A stretch of DNA of 23,999 nucleotides from Dehalococcoidia bacterium UBA6627 (lineage in GTDB: Bacteria; Chloroflexota; Dehalococcoidia; UBA2979): positions 1-23,999 of the forward strand of contig DKLZ01000035.1 of assembly GCA_002455955.1 (NCBI GenBank), given 5' to 3'. This document shows positions 1-6,694 of this stretch, one piece after another. Under the pieces are notes generated by a model. It made no database searches. It had not been told where the DNA came from and saw nothing but the letters and a program-made list of their open reading frames with translations. The position numbers and the translations under genes were made by a program. How positions within the stretch are numbered: the first letter of the stretch is position 1; every line of letters starts with the position of its first letter.

Positions 1-23
1 GTCAGACTCGATTCGAATCTGAC
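1..23 (+). promoter_or_regulatory. Intercistronic hairpin upstream of the DppB-type permease
   Basis: An inverted repeat forms a stem of six pairs (GTCAGA with TCTGAC), one C/A mismatch, then three more pairs closing a three-base loop. It ends 29 bases before the permease start codon and has no T-run after it, so it is not a standard intrinsic terminator. Hairpins at this place often separate a highly expressed substrate-binding protein gene from its permease genes and protect the upstream mRNA; that the upstream gene is a binding protein is inference, since it lies outside the window. The window begins at the first base of the repeat, so the stem may extend further. Confidence 0.4.
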
Positions 24-52
24 ACCTCGATCGTTTGTTGAGAGGCGGGCGT

Positions 53-1015
53 ATGGGTAAGTACATTATTCAACGACTCGTGCTTGGTATACCAACGTTA
101 CTCGGACTGACGTTACTTATTTTCTTTACCTTCCGTGTGATTGTTCCCGTGGATGTTATTGATGTGGCTGTATTTGATACTGAAGTTGTCGACGAAGAGC
201 GAGATCAAAGGCTGCGAGAAGAATTTGGTCTGACTGGGCCGCTACCTGTTCAATATGTGCGCTGGCTAGGCAATACGCTTACCGGTGACTCGGGTACCTC
301 TTTCTTTACTGGCCGATCTGTGACTGAGGAAATGGTCAATCGCATTCCGACCAGTATCCAGATGGGCGGCGGCGCACTCATAATCTCGATCGTATTTGCT
401 GTTCCGTTTGGGCTTCTTTCAGCCGCAAAACAGGACTCGTGGCTTGATTACATAACACGTGGCGGTTCGATTATGTTTTACGCGCTGCCAGGATTCTGGA
501 TCGGAACGCTTGTGCTTGTATTCGGTGGGAAATGGTTCAATTGGGCACCACCGATTGCCTATGTGACCCCATGGGAAGATCCGTGGGGAAACTTTAAGCA
601 TGTCATCACACCAATGTTAATTCTGGGATTGAGCCCGATCGGAATCCAAACACGACTCGTGCGGACTCAGGTCTTGGAAGTGATGCGACAAGACTATGTG
701 CGCACCGCTCGTGCTAAAGGGCTCAGGTCGAGCACCGTCTATTGGAAACACATACTGAAGAACGCTTTGTTGCCAGTAGTTACAGTTGTTGGATTATCTG
801 TGCCGAGCGTTGTGGGTGGCACGGTTATTTTCGAGACGGTCTTCCTAGTACCTGGTGTCGGTCGTTATCTGCTTGAATCTCTTACGAGACTTGATCTCTA
901 TGTAATCATGGCAACCAACTTATTCTTCGGTGCGCTATTGGTCTTTATGAATATTGTGGTTGATGTGAGCTATGGCTTGATAGATCCTCGCGTACGAATC
1001 GCAAGTGGCGACTGA
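53..1015 (+). CDS. Dipeptide/oligopeptide-type ABC transporter permease (DppB/OppB family)
   Basis: Inner-membrane permease subunit of a peptide/nickel/opine-type ABC importer, 320 residues. The N-terminus has the family's typical KYIIQRL-type opening followed by a first membrane helix (about residues 9-29), then a periplasmic segment and a BPD_transp_1 domain from about residue 95 to the end. The cytoplasmic coupling loop (about 212-239, DYVRTARAKGL... then KNALLP) and the C-terminal IDPRVR motif are characteristic. The ATG at 53 is preferred over a TTG at 35 because AGGCGGG sits just upstream at good spacing and family proteins begin at this point. It is followed 13 bases later by the partner permease, so the two form one operon. 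The binding protein and ATPases are not in the window before it or directly after it. The transported compound cannot be predicted. Confidence 0.95.
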   Translation: MGKYIIQRLVLGIPTLLGLTLLIFFTFRVIVPVDVIDVAVFDTEVVDEERDQRLREEFGLTGPLPVQYVRWLGNTLTGDSGTSFFTGRSVTEEMVNRIPTSIQMGGGALIISIVFAVPFGLLSAAKQDSWLDYITRGGSIMFYALPGFWIGTLVLVFGGKWFNWAPPIAYVTPWEDPWGNFKHVITPMLILGLSPIGIQTRLVRTQVLEVMRQDYVRTARAKGLRSSTVYWKHILKNALLPVVTVVGLSVPSVVGGTVIFETVFLVPGVGRYLLESLTRLDLYVIMATNLFFGALLVFMNIVVDVSYGLIDPRVRIASGD

Positions 1016-1028
1016 TGGGGGGCACGCG

Positions 1029-1937
1029 ATGACGATTAGCGAAGTCTCTCTTCAGGAAAGTTATTTACTGAGGAAAGAGCCCTCAGCGTGGACTGCGCCA
1101 ACGCGTTGGCTGTGGATGCTCCTGAGGCGTAAGCCGCTCGGATTTAGTGGCCTGGTCATTCTGGCGATATTTGTTCTTAGTGCCGTTTTCGCCAAATGGG
1201 TAGCACCGTACTCATATACCCAACCGGACTTTATGGCTCGTCTTGAAGGCCCCAGCATGGCGCACCTTTTGGGGACCGACAATCTTGGACGCGATCTGCT
1301 AAGTCGCGTTATCTATGGGACGAGAGTTTCCTTCGGTATCAGTTTTGCTGCCGTGGTTCTCGCCAAGACGTTGGCGACGCTCATGGCTCTTATCTCAGGT
1401 TATTACGGAGGCTGGTTCGATAAGCTCTTTCAGCGACTGGTCGATATTTGGATATCCTTGCCAACGCTGGTTATTCTTATCACACTGATCGGTGTTCTGG
1501 GTCAGGGTGCAACGACAATGATCGTTGTTGTGGGTCTTGGGAATGCTCCGAACGCCTCGAGACTCGTCCGCAGTATTGTGGTGTCAGTTCGTGAAGAGCC
1601 ATACATCATGGCTGCAGAGTGCTTGGGTGCTTCACACATGCGGATCATGTTCCGGCATATGCTCCCGAATATCGCGCATATCGTTATCTTCTCGGCGACG
1701 GTGACCCTTGGATCAACGATCCTTATCGTCGCTTCGCTTGGCTTCCTCGGCTATGGTATTCCACCTCCACAGCCAGACCTTGGTGCGATGCTGAGTGGTG
1801 ATGGTCTTGAATTTATGCGGAGACACCCATATATGGCATTCTGGCCTGGTGTCGCGATTACATTGATTGTCTTTGCATTCAATGTGCTTGGCGACGCTCT
1901 TCGTGATGTTCTCGACCCTCGACTGCGAGGTGGTTAA
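1029..1937 (+). CDS. Dipeptide/oligopeptide-type ABC transporter permease (DppC/OppC family)
   Basis: Second membrane subunit of the same importer, 302 residues. Visible family features are a first membrane helix after the basic RRKPLG segment, the HLLGTDNLGRDLLSRVIYG signature (about residues 79-97), the coupling loop AAECLGASHMRIMFRHMLPN (about 195-214), and the terminal DALRDVLDPRLRG motif. The ATG at 1029 is chosen because a run of six to seven G residues (1016-1022) lies seven bases upstream; a GTG at 1005 would overlap the preceding gene by 11 bases and adds an unlikely leader. It pairs with the preceding permease to form the transmembrane channel. No ATPase gene follows, so those subunits must be upstream of the window or elsewhere. 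Confidence 0.95.
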   Translation: MTISEVSLQESYLLRKEPSAWTAPTRWLWMLLRRKPLGFSGLVILAIFVLSAVFAKWVAPYSYTQPDFMARLEGPSMAHLLGTDNLGRDLLSRVIYGTRVSFGISFAAVVLAKTLATLMALISGYYGGWFDKLFQRLVDIWISLPTLVILITLIGVLGQGATTMIVVVGLGNAPNASRLVRSIVVSVREEPYIMAAECLGASHMRIMFRHMLPNIAHIVIFSATVTLGSTILIVASLGFLGYGIPPPQPDLGAMLSGDGLEFMRRHPYMAFWPGVAITLIVFAFNVLGDALRDVLDPRLRGG

Positions 1938-2137
1938 GAGCTCTAGGCGAGGGTTGTCGGGAGTCATATAGAAGTCTTTCAATCTGAAAGTGATTCAGCT
2001 AGATTGATTGGCCTGCACAGCATGTCGGTTTCTGATCGGCCCTAGAGGATCCGCCAGCATTTGGATGGACCGATGGGTCGTTCAAGAATTGCAGAATTAG
2101 CGAATATAGCGGTGACATTCATTCGAGGAGGATTTGT

Positions 2138-2947
2138 ATGAGTGATTTCGAACATATCATTTACGAGAAGCGTGGTTACGTAGCTTGTATTACGTTCAAT
2201 TACCCGGAGAAATTGAACGCGATGGATCGCATCATGCATGAAGAGTTGCAGCAAATTATCCCTGAAGTGCAGAACGATAGCTCGGTGCGCGTGGTGATGT
2301 TTACTGGATCAGGTCGTGGTTTCTGTAGTGGTGCTGACGTGCGAAATTTCCGTCCAGACAGTCATCGGGAGGCGACTGCAGGACCCGGAGAGCAGGTTTA
2401 CTATACTCAACCAACTCCGTCGTCACCCATGCCGCGTTTCATGCATGACACGATCAAAAAGCCGGTTATCAGTGCAATCAATGGGATTGCTGCAGGTGCT
2501 GGCTACGGTATGGCGATGGCTTCTGATCTTCGCATCGCTTCGAAAACTGCGAGTTTCTCGCACGTATATCTTCGCCGTGCATTGATTCCAAGTGCGGAAC
2601 TCTGGTGGCTCCAGCGGTTGGTTGGTATCAGTAACGCACGGCATCTGCTCTACACGAATAGAGATATCGATGCTGAGGAAGGTTACCGCATTGGATTGAT
2701 ATCGCAGCTTTCTGAACCTGACGAGTTGATGGATGATGCTTGGGCATTGGCTGAGGAAATTGCTTCCTTGCCGCCAGTTGCGACGCAGTGGGCGAAGGTA
2801 CTGATGGACAAGGCACTTGATCTCGATTATGACGACACACAGTATCTCTCTGGTCTTGCCCGTGGTCTCTCACAGCCAGCAGGAGAATTCGCTGAAGGTA
2901 CGCGATCCTTCCTTGAGAAGCGCGCTCCAGAATTCAACGCTGAATAG
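2138..2947 (+). CDS. Crotonase-fold enzyme (enoyl-CoA hydratase/isomerase family), catalytic glutamates absent
   Basis: A 269-residue crotonase-superfamily protein. The CoA-binding and oxyanion-hole elements are intact: NYPEKLNAM (residues 21-29), GRGFCSGAD (59-67), INGIAAGAGYGMAMASDLRIAS (114-135). The two glutamates that hydrate enoyl-CoA in the classical enzyme are replaced: the position in the GGGCE motif is Gly124 and the position in FGxPE is Tyr144. The usual Gly-Gly-Thr stretch reads IPSAELWWLQRL, which is also unusual. Hence it is probably not a simple hydratase; isomerase, dehalogenase, hydrolase or lyase chemistry is possible. The start is firm: GAGGAGG at 2125-2131 stands six bases before ATG. 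It is 200 bases after the permease gene and probably has its own promoter (a weak TTCAAG / ATATAG pair at 2081-2109 is the best candidate I see). Confidence 0.88.
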   Translation: MSDFEHIIYEKRGYVACITFNYPEKLNAMDRIMHEELQQIIPEVQNDSSVRVVMFTGSGRGFCSGADVRNFRPDSHREATAGPGEQVYYTQPTPSSPMPRFMHDTIKKPVISAINGIAAGAGYGMAMASDLRIASKTASFSHVYLRRALIPSAELWWLQRLVGISNARHLLYTNRDIDAEEGYRIGLISQLSEPDELMDDAWALAEEIASLPPVATQWAKVLMDKALDLDYDDTQYLSGLARGLSQPAGEFAEGTRSFLEKRAPEFNAE

Positions 2948-3339
2948 TCATAGCGTATAGCTCAGGTGTGATGGCCTGATTTGGTAGTAGCCATACTTGC
3001 TGTGTGATGATCTCAGAAATAGGAGACATCACCAGCTCGTGTGGCTATTTGGTTTGTCTTAGTTCGGTAATTCCGTTGTGCGATCGTCGTGAATTTGTGA
3101 TTCGAAAAGTATGTTTATCTCGCATCAGCATTGAGACTGACAGCGCTACCAGCGGGAATCTTTTCGGTAGTTTCGATAGCCCGACGTTGGTACCGATTTC
3201 CTCTACGCCTCTGTTGAATGCTAGGACGGTGCGGTAAGTATGGTGGTGGGAATGAATCGGAAGCTGTATCTCACCGGTCTTTATCGATAAGGAATATGAC
3301 TTCCGAAGTCTTGTCGCATAATTACTGAGCGAGGATCTT
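2948..3339. other. Intergenic region without a supported gene
   Basis: 392 bases between the crotonase gene and the hydrolase gene. I see one good hairpin (3004-3032) and a looser six-base inverted repeat (TCGGTA with TACCGA, around 3162-3200). Short open frames exist on both strands but have no ribosome-binding site and no recognisable protein character. The promoter of the hydrolase gene is presumably near its 3' end, where CATAAT (3317-3322) could be a -10 element, but I find no good -35 match. Confidence 0.6.
3004..3032. repeat. Hairpin downstream of the crotonase gene
   Basis: GTGATG at 3004-3009 pairs with CATCAC at 3027-3032, and TCTC (3011-3014) pairs with GAGA (3023-3026), with a single bulged A and an eight-base loop. 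The ten-pair stem lies 57 bases after the stop codon at 2947. No U-run follows, so it could be a transcript-end stabiliser or a rho-associated 3' structure rather than an intrinsic terminator. Confidence 0.45.
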
Positions 3340-4257
3340 ATGTGGTTGGTACACCGATCCCCTTGGAGTCTGCGAATTGGCGGAGTAGCCATGTTATTGG
3401 TGATCCTGTATGCCGGTATGAGTTACTTTCTGGCGAGCAGCGTTGCCAATGCAGATCGGACGAACCCGTTCAGCACGCCTGAACAGTACGGTCTTTCCTA
3501 CACGAATGTAGAGTTTCCGACTCGCGGTAGTGCAATCTCACTCAGTGGATGGCATATTCATGGATCCGAAGCCGCTCCTACAATCATTTTTGTGCATGGA
3601 TTCGAAAGTAACCGTGCGGGCTCTGAAGCCGTCGCTTTAGCAGCAGATCTTCGAGAAACAGGATTCAATTCGCTTTTGTTTGACTTGCGTGGTCACGGCA
3701 GTTCCGGTGATGGACAGGTTTCAGGTGGATATTTTGAACAGTACGATTTATTGGGAGCGTACGATTATCTCGTCGAGCAAGGAGTCGCATCAGATACCAT
3801 AGGTGTTATCGGGTTTTCTATGGGTGCTGCTATCGCTGCACTGGCCGTTTCCGAGGAACCTTCTATACGCGCTCTGGTCTTGGATAGTCCATTTGCCGAT
3901 ATTTCCGATCTGATTAGCCAGGAAGTTGCTCGAAAAACTCCATTGCCGGAATGGCTTGTCCCCCTATTTACTCCGGGGACGAAGCTAGCAGCGCGAGTTG
4001 TTTATGGGATCAAGCTAGGAGATATTGCTCCCGTTAAAGCAGTGACTCGCATCGATTACCCTATTGTTCTTGTCCATGGTCAGGATGACACACGCATCCC
4101 ATCAGACCACGGTGCTAGGGTACACGCAGCATCTCATGTTGATAGTGAACTGTGGCTGGTCCCCGATAGCGGACATGTCGATGCTTTTCTCAATTATCCG
4201 AAACAATATGTGCGCTTGGTTGAGGATTACTTCCTCGAACGCTTAACAAAAGAATAG
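3340..4257 (+). CDS. Membrane-anchored alpha/beta hydrolase
   Basis: A 305-residue serine hydrolase. Residues about 14-33 form one hydrophobic helix, so the catalytic domain (about 55-300) is probably anchored and on the outer face of the membrane. The oxyanion segment is FVHGFES (84-90). The nucleophile elbow is GFSMG (158-162) with Ser160, the acid is Asp250 (HGQDD) and the base is His279 (SGHVDA), giving a complete triad. LFDLRGHGSSG (113-123) is typical of esterase/lipase-like members (BAAT / Hydrolase_4 type). GCGAGG lies six bases before the ATG. The gene is alone on its strand here. The substrate is unknown; esterase or thioesterase activity is likely from the family only. Confidence 0.9.
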   Translation: MWLVHRSPWSLRIGGVAMLLVILYAGMSYFLASSVANADRTNPFSTPEQYGLSYTNVEFPTRGSAISLSGWHIHGSEAAPTIIFVHGFESNRAGSEAVALAADLRETGFNSLLFDLRGHGSSGDGQVSGGYFEQYDLLGAYDYLVEQGVASDTIGVIGFSMGAAIAALAVSEEPSIRALVLDSPFADISDLISQEVARKTPLPEWLVPLFTPGTKLAARVVYGIKLGDIAPVKAVTRIDYPIVLVHGQDDTRIPSDHGARVHAASHVDSELWLVPDSGHVDAFLNYPKQYVRLVEDYFLERLTKE

Positions 4258-4401
4258 AAGACGGATGGATTGAAAATCCTGACGACTCAATAGCTCGAAA
4301 CATATGACGTCAGCTCATCAGTGTTTTTTTATTGAATAACTGATCGTAATAGGGGAAGTGAAAGCCAGAATTATCCAGCCGTTCCAAAGAGCGGAGAGTC
4401 G

Positions 4402-4728
4402 CTATGATTTTGGAGCCTCATAGTTCAGGCCATGAGCCTTTTCTTGTGCATCGAGGAACTCTTCCGATGAAAGCAATCGAGTGGTTCGATAATTATTCAA
4501 GTGTCCAGGTGCGTTCACCGCTAGTGAAAATGCTGCGGCAACTTTGTCGTCAGCGAGGGAAACGATACCGATAACGTCATATTCACCGAGACAGAAATCC
4601 AGACTGATAAGCTCGCCGCCTAATTTCTCTGTAATAGCTAGGATACCGGCGGTGCGTTCCTGGGGCTGACTCACAAATGTGGCAACCGCAGTCGAAGTGT
4701 ATGAAGCTTGAATCAGATAACGTGGCAT
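4402..4728 (-). CDS. GYD domain protein
   Basis: A 108-residue protein made of a single GYD domain, starting MPRYLIQASYT, with LGGELISLDFCLGEYDVIGIVSLAD (about 35-60) holding the family's Gly-Glu-Tyr-Asp core, and ending after LLSSEEF. GYD proteins are small ferredoxin-like (dimeric alpha/beta barrel-like) proteins of unknown role. I chose the ATG at 4728 because homologous proteins begin at MPRY and GGAG lies six bases upstream; the frame is open for 30 more codons up to 4818, but those codons read as untranslated sequence. The gene is convergent with the hydrolase gene and stands alone. Confidence 0.88.
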   Translation of the reverse strand: MPRYLIQASYTSTAVATFVSQPQERTAGILAITEKLGGELISLDFCLGEYDVIGIVSLADDKVAAAFSLAVNAPGHLNNYRTTRLLSSEEFLDAQEKAHGLNYEAPKS

Positions 4729-4734
4729 GGTGAA

Positions 4735-4738
4735 CTCC
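4735..4738 (-). promoter_or_regulatory. Ribosome-binding site deciding the GYD start
   Basis: GGAG on the - strand ends six bases before the ATG at 4728 and supports the 108-residue form over the longer open frame reaching 4818. Confidence 0.6.
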
Positions 4739-4788
4739 ATCATGTTTTTGCGTATCAGTCTTTTTTCAAATAAGGAGGCATTGATTGC

Positions 4789-4809
4789 TATAGAAGTATT
4801 TTTTCTATA
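4789..4809. repeat. AT-rich inverted repeat upstream of the GYD gene
   Basis: TATAGAA (4789-4795) and TTCTATA (4803-4809) are perfect seven-base arms separated by seven bases, about 60 bases upstream of the GYD start codon. TATAGA-like sequence inside it could also be a -10 element on the - strand. It may be an operator overlapping the promoter. No regulator gene is nearby. Confidence 0.35.
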
Positions 4810-4919
4810 CTGGGGCAATATTGCATAAAGCTGGTGAATTTAGCTACTCATTCGTTCAATGCAGTATTAGATATCGGAATAAAATATGGGCGTTAATGTC
4901 CCGCTGTGCCAGGTTTGTG

Positions 4920-4931
4920 GACTCATGAGTC
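4920..4931. repeat. Perfect 12-base palindrome
   Basis: GACTCATGAGTC reads the same on both strands. It lies in the gene-free stretch, 192 bases upstream of the GYD start. It could be a protein-binding site, but no partner copy was seen nearby. Confidence 0.3.
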
Positions 4932-5004
4932 ATGGTTGACTTGGAAAGTCGTTGCTGAGGCGTCAGTGGACGGCTAAGTCAAATTGATCCCGCGTACCGC
5001 CTGC

Positions 5005-5313
5005 TCATGACTGGTCGGATTTGTCCGATCCTTCACAGAAGTATTCGAACGACTGATTGGGATACAACTCGACGTCACCGTATTGATCATCCGGATGCGC
5101 TCGCTCGACAGTGACTTTCTGGGGCCAGAAGTGCATACCACTGACAGCATCTGGTTGGACCGAGAATGTCAATTCTAATTCGCACTACTATCCAGCATCC
5201 TCGTGAAGTATCTCGATCGTGCTAGCGACTGCAGTCGGACTTTGATGCAGTCGCAGTCTCCAACATCCTCCTCAGGCGGATCCCGGTGCAGTAGTGGCGA
5301 ATGCACTGTGCAT
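5005..5313 (-). pseudogene. Probable decayed gene, C-terminal part readable
   Basis: On the - strand one frame runs from an ATG at 5313 to a TGA at 5005-5007, interrupted by a TGA (5272-5274) and two adjacent TAG codons (5185-5190). Between and after these stops the translation is protein-like: LHQSPTAVASTIEILHEDAG before the double stop, then 59 open codons containing SVQPDAVSGMHFWPQKV and ending near ELYPNQSFEYFCEG. Trp, His, Phe and Tyr content and codon choice match the intact neighbours better than random intergenic sequence. I do not recognise the family. It looks like the remnant of a small protein gene inactivated by point mutations, possibly with additional frame changes at its 5' side. 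It could instead be a chance frame in noncoding DNA. Confidence 0.4.
5225..5254. repeat. Nine-base perfect inverted repeat
   Basis: GCGACTGCA (5225-5233) and TGCAGTCGC (5246-5254) are separated by 12 bases. The first arm overlaps a further palindrome, GACTGCAGTC. It lies within the decayed reading frame, so it may be a later structure or part of a small RNA. Confidence 0.4.
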
Positions 5314-5392
5314 CGAGTATGACATGCTTATCAAGCAGTCCGAGAGTTGAAAGTTCTAGAGCTTAAATCACGTAACGTCAGGTAGGTACTAA

Positions 5393-6424
5393 TTAGGTAA
5401 GGTCGAGTACTTCTATTCCCACGAGTCCAAGTGTAATCATGAAGGCCATGGTGCCGAGAATGGTAACCGCGACCTTTGGTCCGACTGCTCCAACCTCACG
5501 GACATCTACACCTAGTCCCAATCCGACCATCGCTACAGTGAATAGCAATTTACTGACTGTGCGAACATCTAATCCGACATCTTCTGAGATTATGTCAGTG
5601 CTTCTTAATACAGCGAGTACTAGGAAACCAACTACAAACCAGGGTACATATGTTTTGATTTTGTTTTTAAGTTCCCCGGAATTGTCTGAGTCACGGTGCA
5701 GAATCCCAAGCAGAATAATCATTGGTCCGAGGAGCAGGACCCGGACCATTTTTACAAGTGTTCCACTCTGCCCTGACACCGACGAAACTGCGAAGGACGC
5801 TGCGACTACTTGCGGCACTGCGTATACCGAAATGCCAGCAAGTATTCCGTATTGGACGTCATTCAGATCGAAGACAGGAGCAAAGAACGGCAGAATCAAA
5901 ATCTGTCCTACACCAAGGATCGCACTGATACCAATGGCCGCTGCGACTTCATTTGGAGTGGCCTTGATCACTGGTGCTACGGCTGCAACTGCCGAGTTCC
6001 CACAGATCGAATTCCCTACGCCTACTAGGACGGCTAGACGTGAGCTTAAGCCTAATATCTTATGCCCGATGATCCATGCAACTGCGAGTCCGCCAAACAC
6101 GGCTACCAGTATGAGTAGCAGGAGCGATGTACCCGATGAGGCGATATCTTGCAGCGCGACACTTGCACCGAGTAGCAATACTGACGCTTCCAGAAGCTGT
6201 TTTGACGCATACTTGCCGCCAGGTCCAACATTAGCCGGTACCGGCAGTAAATTCTTGGCTAGGATTCCAAAGAGGAGTGCTATCACTAGAGCATCTATGA
6301 CAGCTCGGTCAATGATTGATTTTTCGATTTCCGCTACGACCCACGCGATTGCTCCGATAACTACACAGAAAGCAATGCCAGGGAAGTTAGTTTTCGTGAG
6401 TCCGAAGCGTTCTACTAATATCAT
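5393..6424 (-). CDS. YeiH/UPF0324 family membrane protein (putative sulfate exporter family)
   Basis: A 343-residue, highly hydrophobic integral membrane protein with about nine to ten helices. The diagnostic family motif GVGNSICGNSAVAAVAPVI occurs at residues 135-153, preceded by LLEASVLLLGASVAL (77-91), both typical of Pfam Cons_hypoth698 (PF03601). Family members are annotated as putative sulfate exporters, although direct transport evidence is sparse; sulfite or sulfonate handling has been proposed by context. The ATG at 6424 is the first in frame and has only a weak upstream GGA, so the exact start is less sure. It diverges from the fused CoA-transferase gene across a 270-base spacer, which must hold the promoters for both. 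Confidence 0.92.
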   Translation of the reverse strand: MILVERFGLTKTNFPGIAFCVVIGAIAWVVAEIEKSIIDRAVIDALVIALLFGILAKNLLPVPANVGPGGKYASKQLLEASVLLLGASVALQDIASSGTSLLLLILVAVFGGLAVAWIIGHKILGLSSRLAVLVGVGNSICGNSAVAAVAPVIKATPNEVAAAIGISAILGVGQILILPFFAPVFDLNDVQYGILAGISVYAVPQVVAASFAVSSVSGQSGTLVKMVRVLLLGPMIILLGILHRDSDNSGELKNKIKTYVPWFVVGFLVLAVLRSTDIISEDVGLDVRTVSKLLFTVAMVGLGLGVDVREVGAVGPKVAVTILGTMAFMITLGLVGIEVLDLT

Positions 6425-6694
6425 TTGATTTGTTCGAATCCAGGTTATTCAGTGGCTTGTTTCAACAGAAAGGCTGCAAACGATCAGGCGTAACTAGTTG
6501 CTGAAATGTATGAGTGCTAGAGACTACCGTCAAACGATATTGAGGTATCGATTTCAAAAATAGATAAACCAAACGTTATATCCGACGAATAAAATGAGTG
6601 CTTCGTTGGCGATTTATTTCGGTATCTGCTAGTTCTTTATTGTTGAATGTTGCGATTTCCAGCGAACCAGCGCACACCTCGGGAGAGCGAGTAG

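Larger units (their letters stand above)
4729..5392. other. Long region without an intact gene
   Basis: 664 bases between the GYD start and the end of the YeiH-type gene. It contains the presumed GYD promoter region with an AT-rich inverted repeat (4789-4809), a perfect 12-base palindrome GACTCATGAGTC (4920-4931), a probable decayed gene on the - strand (5005-5313), and a nine-base inverted repeat inside that decayed gene (5225-5254). No intact gene or RNA gene is recognised. Confidence 0.6.

Noticed and set aside
2955..2975. tRNA-like TAGCTCAGG sequence after the crotonase gene
   Set aside because: The D-arm cannot pair, and no anticodon arm, T-arm or acceptor stem follows.
3004..3392. Open frames of 77 codons (+) and 115 codons (-) in the spacer before the hydrolase gene
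   Set aside because: They have no ribosome-binding site and no recognisable protein pattern; the first starts within a hairpin and the second overlaps the hydrolase start antisense.
4324..4330. Run of seven T after the hydrolase gene, possible terminator
   Set aside because: No stable GC-rich stem precedes it; only AT-rich or four-pair dyads are found.
5439..6428. Long open frame on the + strand opposite the YeiH-type gene
   Set aside because: Its product is rich in Ser, Thr, Pro and Arg with no domain pattern, while the opposite strand encodes a clear membrane protein with the GNSICGNSA motif.
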